This document shows, piece after piece, positions 60,946 to 64,000 of a stretch of 64,000 nucleotides of DNA. This DNA comes from Rhabditophanes sp. KR3021 (lineage: Eukaryota > Nematoda > Chromadorea > Rhabditida > Alloionematidae). Every line of letters starts with the position of its first letter. Position 1 is the stretch's first letter. The stretch spans positions 3,100,001 to 3,164,000 of the forward strand of contig CAUJLY010000002.1 of the NCBI GenBank assembly GCA_963281155.1, written 5' to 3'. Both the position numbers and the translations under genes were made by a program. The notes beneath the pieces were generated by a model. That model saw nothing but the letters and a program-made list of their open reading frames with translations. It ran no database searches and had not been told where the DNA came from.

Positions 60946-63900
60946 TTAAAGTGATTTTTTAATTAAATGCTGAACCGAGTTTTTTTTGCATAAATAAGGA
61001 TACTTTTCGTAGAAGGCATGAATGGGTAGTTTTGTAAATTTATTGTTCAAAATCTGATCCACAGATCCATCCTCATTCCACTTCATTTCTTCTACTTTGA
61101 TAGGTGGTTCTATTTCTTCACTTTCAAAACTTTCCGTATCGCTAGTATCACCAACTGCACTACCTTCAGTAAGTCCACCGTAATCTTTATTCAGATTTAC
61201 TCCATATCTTTTTTTGAAATTGCTAAGCCATCTTTCGGAAAATTGACACATTCCTGCCAATTGCTCCTGTGAGCATTGTTCTTTTGCTAATTTACGAGCT
61301 GTTTCTCTGATCCATTTGTTGCTTACTTTCCTACCAGTTTCTACCTACAGATGAAGTAAATGTAATAATTGCAATAGATAAACTATTCAAAACAGATAAA
61401 ATAATGGTAGTGACAGATAAATTAATTAGTTTCGAATCATTGTAAAAGTGATTGTAAAAGTAATTATCATACTTGTTAATGATTATTAATTAACTTACTT
61501 GTGTAGTATACAAAGTAAAGATCTGTCTTTCAATATCTAAAAATTAAAGATTATTATAAGTGGTACTTTCGGTTTTTTTGTTATTATTTTATAATGCAAT
61601 TAATTTTTACTTCAACAAGTGTTCTTTTTGCTAGGGTGACCGTTAAAAATAATAACTAGATCATTTTTAGTTACACGTTTATTTTTTGATAGAATGAACA
61701 TTCAAAATTAAGCCAGTGCCAACCTACCTGGAAATTGCGGCTTTCTCCCACTTCTCCCGCTTTTTAAAGAACCTGAAATTACCATAAAGTAAGTTATAAT
61801 ACCAAATCATGTTGTTTATTAATATTTGAAAGAACTATATTTGGTGGCAATGTTTAAAGTATTGTGAACTTTAAATTATATTTTAGCAATTAATTACCTG
61901 GGCGAGACTCCTTGATTTTGTCAATTTTAGACAACCATCCGTTGAGCATACTTTTAGTTATTTGAAATAGTTTACATGTCCTGTATTTATAAATAGTTAT
62001 TATTTTGTTTGTACAAATCTAAATTTTAAGGAAACCACATATATAAGGTTTCTTTATAGAAAGCATTTTTTAAATTTTCAATATTAGTTACTTCCAAATT
62101 TGTTGTCCTTATTAATGCATTTATATTGTTATTTGACTTCTAACGTCTACTAATTGTTGTCTCTTTGTCTTAGTTGTTCACTCACTTAAACTACAATTAA
62201 ACTATCGAAAAAAACGATGTAGAAAGTGATGTAAAGTCTCAAGTGAAATAAGGAGGAAATGGCTGTGACTTTTGGCATGAGACATCTGTCTTATGAAGCA
62301 ACTGACAAGTAAACACCGATTGTTAAGAAAAAGCTGCTATCTGTAGAACTATTTCATGATTTCTCCAACGCATTGACCAGAGATGATACTTTCAAGCGGG
62401 AATTGTAAGAATACTTCTGCTGATTAGAAACACCGTTGACCGATCTAAAATGCCGGAGGGAGATGATCAGGAATTAGCTAAATTTGAAATTAGGCTGGAG
62501 CTTAATAAGATAGAGGAGTTGCCGACTAGAGCTGATATTAGGAGAATCAAGCCTGAGTTTGATGAAATGTGTGAAAAGAAGCAAATTGGGTTCTGGATGA
62601 ATCGGGTTCTTCTGCATGAAAAAACAAAGAACCTTAGCGTTGATCAGCTATTGAATTTGCTGATTGATCAAACTGCTGATGAAAAAGAGAACATAGACTT
62701 TTACATAATCAAGATTATTGGTGGGGATATCCAGGTGTAAGAAGCTACAATGCAAGTAATGAATTTATCCGGTGTATGAGACACAGAAGCGATATAGTTT
62801 ATAAACTTCGCAGTCATAACCTCTTGACAGAGAAAGAATAGGAAATTTCGAAAACATGAGATTAATGTTTATTTGAAGGCCAAAAGGAAATCGTCGAAAT
62901 TAGATCCTTCAAGTTGAATGGAGAAATATGGTATCCTTCTAAAGGCTCGTATGCACCAAAAGAATATACATAGCCACTTTTGGTAATGTTTCATATTTGG
63001 AAATAGGAAGCATCTCTTCAGACTTTGTCAACAATCTCAAGCCACGGAAAGTAGAAAATACTGGCCAACATTTGAAAGTGTTATATGAATGCGAAGAGGT
63101 CGGTTACAGAATGAAAAGATCTGATGATCTTAAATATCAGATACCAAAGGTCTACTACAAAAAATGCCACCTCAAACTATGCAATGTCCAAGGAGGGAAT
63201 TTTCTGTATGAGCGAATCAGGAAAGGATGACAGGATTGTCCTACACTTTTGAACAATCATTTCTTAAGAACAGTGATTTATTTGATAAAAAATAGTCAAG
63301 AATAGACAAGATCAGAACCCATCTAACCGAAACTCTCCACCTCAGACTTCTAGCGTCTACTAAAGAATTGGCTGAGTTTTATTCTAATTAAAAGACTCAA
63401 AAACAAGATGACTAGATGTGGTCATGGTAAATGGCCGCGCCAGACGTGTACCTGCTGAATCACGTCAATTGGTGCACTATTCCTAATATTTTGGTTAAAT
63501 GATCTTTGATTTTAAGATGACTTATGACGATTAATCAAGTATATTCTTGATTCCCTCGTTTAACTAGCTTTATTTTCCGAACCTGTATTTATTTTGGCCA
63601 TTTTCATAAAAATACTCAATAACCATCAGCTTAAATTCACGTGGATAGCTCATTCTATTTGAAGTCGTGCTAGAAATTGTACTTGAGTTTCCAGAACGTG
63701 TCATATTGCTCAGTGAAAGAGACTCTTTTTTATCGCCACTCTCCAATTTGATTTTGATAAGTTGACCATCGGAAGGATTGGAGCATGTTGGTAAAAATGT
63801 ACTCTCCTTGTCAGTATCAATTTTGAGTAATGGGTTCTGCCTTATGACAGACAGATCACTTGGCAAACTGTTGTTTCCAGTTCTAGATAGATCCAAAGGG

Positions 63901-63989
63901 GCATCCTGTGGTATATTAATATTTAACAAGTTGAAATAAGTGGGGAATAAAGACATAGGTTTAACCAATCCATTGGATTCTTGAATCAT
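60946..63989 (-). CDS. Pogo/POGK-like DNA-binding protein without transposase, with a CtBP motif
   Basis: Exons 63989-63583, 61980-61898, 61772-61728, 61536-61499 and 61344-60946; 323 residues from ATG 63989. The frame is open to the window edge, so a longer N-terminus is possible. Residues 31-35 are PLDLS, the canonical CtBP-binding PxDLS motif. At ~111-160 is a Brinker/pogo-type helix-turn-helix (YPREFKLMVIEYFYENGQNK, then ITKSMLNGWLSKIDKIKES). A basic linker follows (SLKSGRSGRKPQFP), then a CENP-B-type helix-turn-helix (GRKVSNKWIRETARKLAKEQ, FSERWLSNFKKRYG). BrkDBD plus CENP-B HTH is the POGK arrangement, but the C-terminus is a short acidic tail with no DDE transposase. I infer a domesticated transposase-derived transcriptional repressor. 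Intron 1 is 1602 bp and carries an antisense relic; the others are 125-191 bp. Confidence 0.78.
62280..63230 (+). pseudogene. Unidentified decayed ORF, antisense in POGK-like intron 1
   Basis: The best frame (62450-62740) is 96 codons from ATG: AKFEIRLELNKIEELPTRAD, IKPEFDEMCEKKQIGFWMNR, LSVDQLLNLLIDQTADEKEN. Upstream, interrupted by stops, reads KKKLLSVELFHDFSNALTRD. Downstream, a second frame (62997-63230) reads ISSDFVNNLKPRKVENTGQH, LYECEEVGYRMKRSDDLKYQ, KKCHLKLCNVQGGNFLYERI. Together these suggest one ~300 residue protein broken by stops and frameshifts. I recognise neither part. It occupies most of intron 1 and is opposite to the host gene, as for the nuclease relics. Confidence 0.45.
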
Positions 63990-64000
63990 TTTAAATTGGG

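Overview
The window is animal nuclear DNA: AT-rich, with spliceosomal introns (GT...AG, acceptors mostly TTTNAG or TTTCAG), the standard genetic code, and metazoan-only genes (Groucho/TLE, a TGF-beta type II receptor, an innexin, an ANTP-class homeobox gene, a MAM-domain secreted protein). Three things point to an invertebrate, probably a protostome-grade bilaterian with a compact genome: a fused NitFhit gene, an innexin, and a cofactor-independent phosphoglycerate mutase. Most introns are only 39-220 bp. I cannot name the species; a reduced parasite such as an orthonectid would fit, but that is a guess.

Layout, left to right: BRD7/9 (partial, minus) head-to-head with SMG5 (plus); the full TOR kinase gene (minus, 10 kb, 7 exons) head-to-head with TMA7; iPGM (minus); an orphan C-terminal TTF2-like helicase half and a repeat-containing hypothetical ORF (plus); Groucho (minus); a 7.3 kb AT-rich stretch with no gene I can support; BOLA3 (minus) head-to-head with NitFhit (plus); a small homeobox gene (plus) convergent with a MAM-domain gene (minus); Mediator subunit MED23 (minus); a GPI-anchored Ly6-type protein; GMPPA; a TGF-beta/activin type II receptor; an innexin (minus); and a domesticated pogo/POGK-like DNA-binding gene (minus) reaching the right edge.

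The most striking pattern lies in the introns. Short introns dominate, but ten introns are 470-1600 bp, and most of these hold the remains of an open reading frame on the strand opposite to the host gene. At least three of these relics, in TOR intron 6, TOR intron 5 and GMPPA intron 3, are copies of one family with the hallmarks of a LEM-3/ANKLE1-type GIY-YIG nuclease (YxG, downstream R and H, then an E and an LTN-like block). A fourth, in iPGM intron 2, is probably the same. GMPPA intron 2 holds a different nuclease relic, treble-clef zinc fingers plus a VSR-like endonuclease core. Other relics (Groucho intron 4, iPGM intron 1, POGK-like intron 1, perhaps MED23 intron 3) are unidentified. All are antisense to the host gene. 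Two of these introns have perfect direct repeats (7 and 11 bp) ending at or just past the splice junctions, as expected if the intron arose by insertion of a mobile element. This nuclease-bearing, antisense, intron-resident element family is the best candidate here for an undescribed system.

Functional themes of the intact genes are growth control (TOR, TMA7, iPGM, GMPPA), RNA surveillance (SMG5), chromatin and transcription co-regulation (BRD7/9, MED23, Groucho, the POGK-like factor with a CtBP motif, the homeobox factor) and cell communication (TGF-beta receptor, innexin, Ly6 protein, MAM protein). Two genes carry apparent frameshifts (iPGM at a 9-base homopolymer, MED23 before a Gln/Pro-rich tail) that may be sequence errors.
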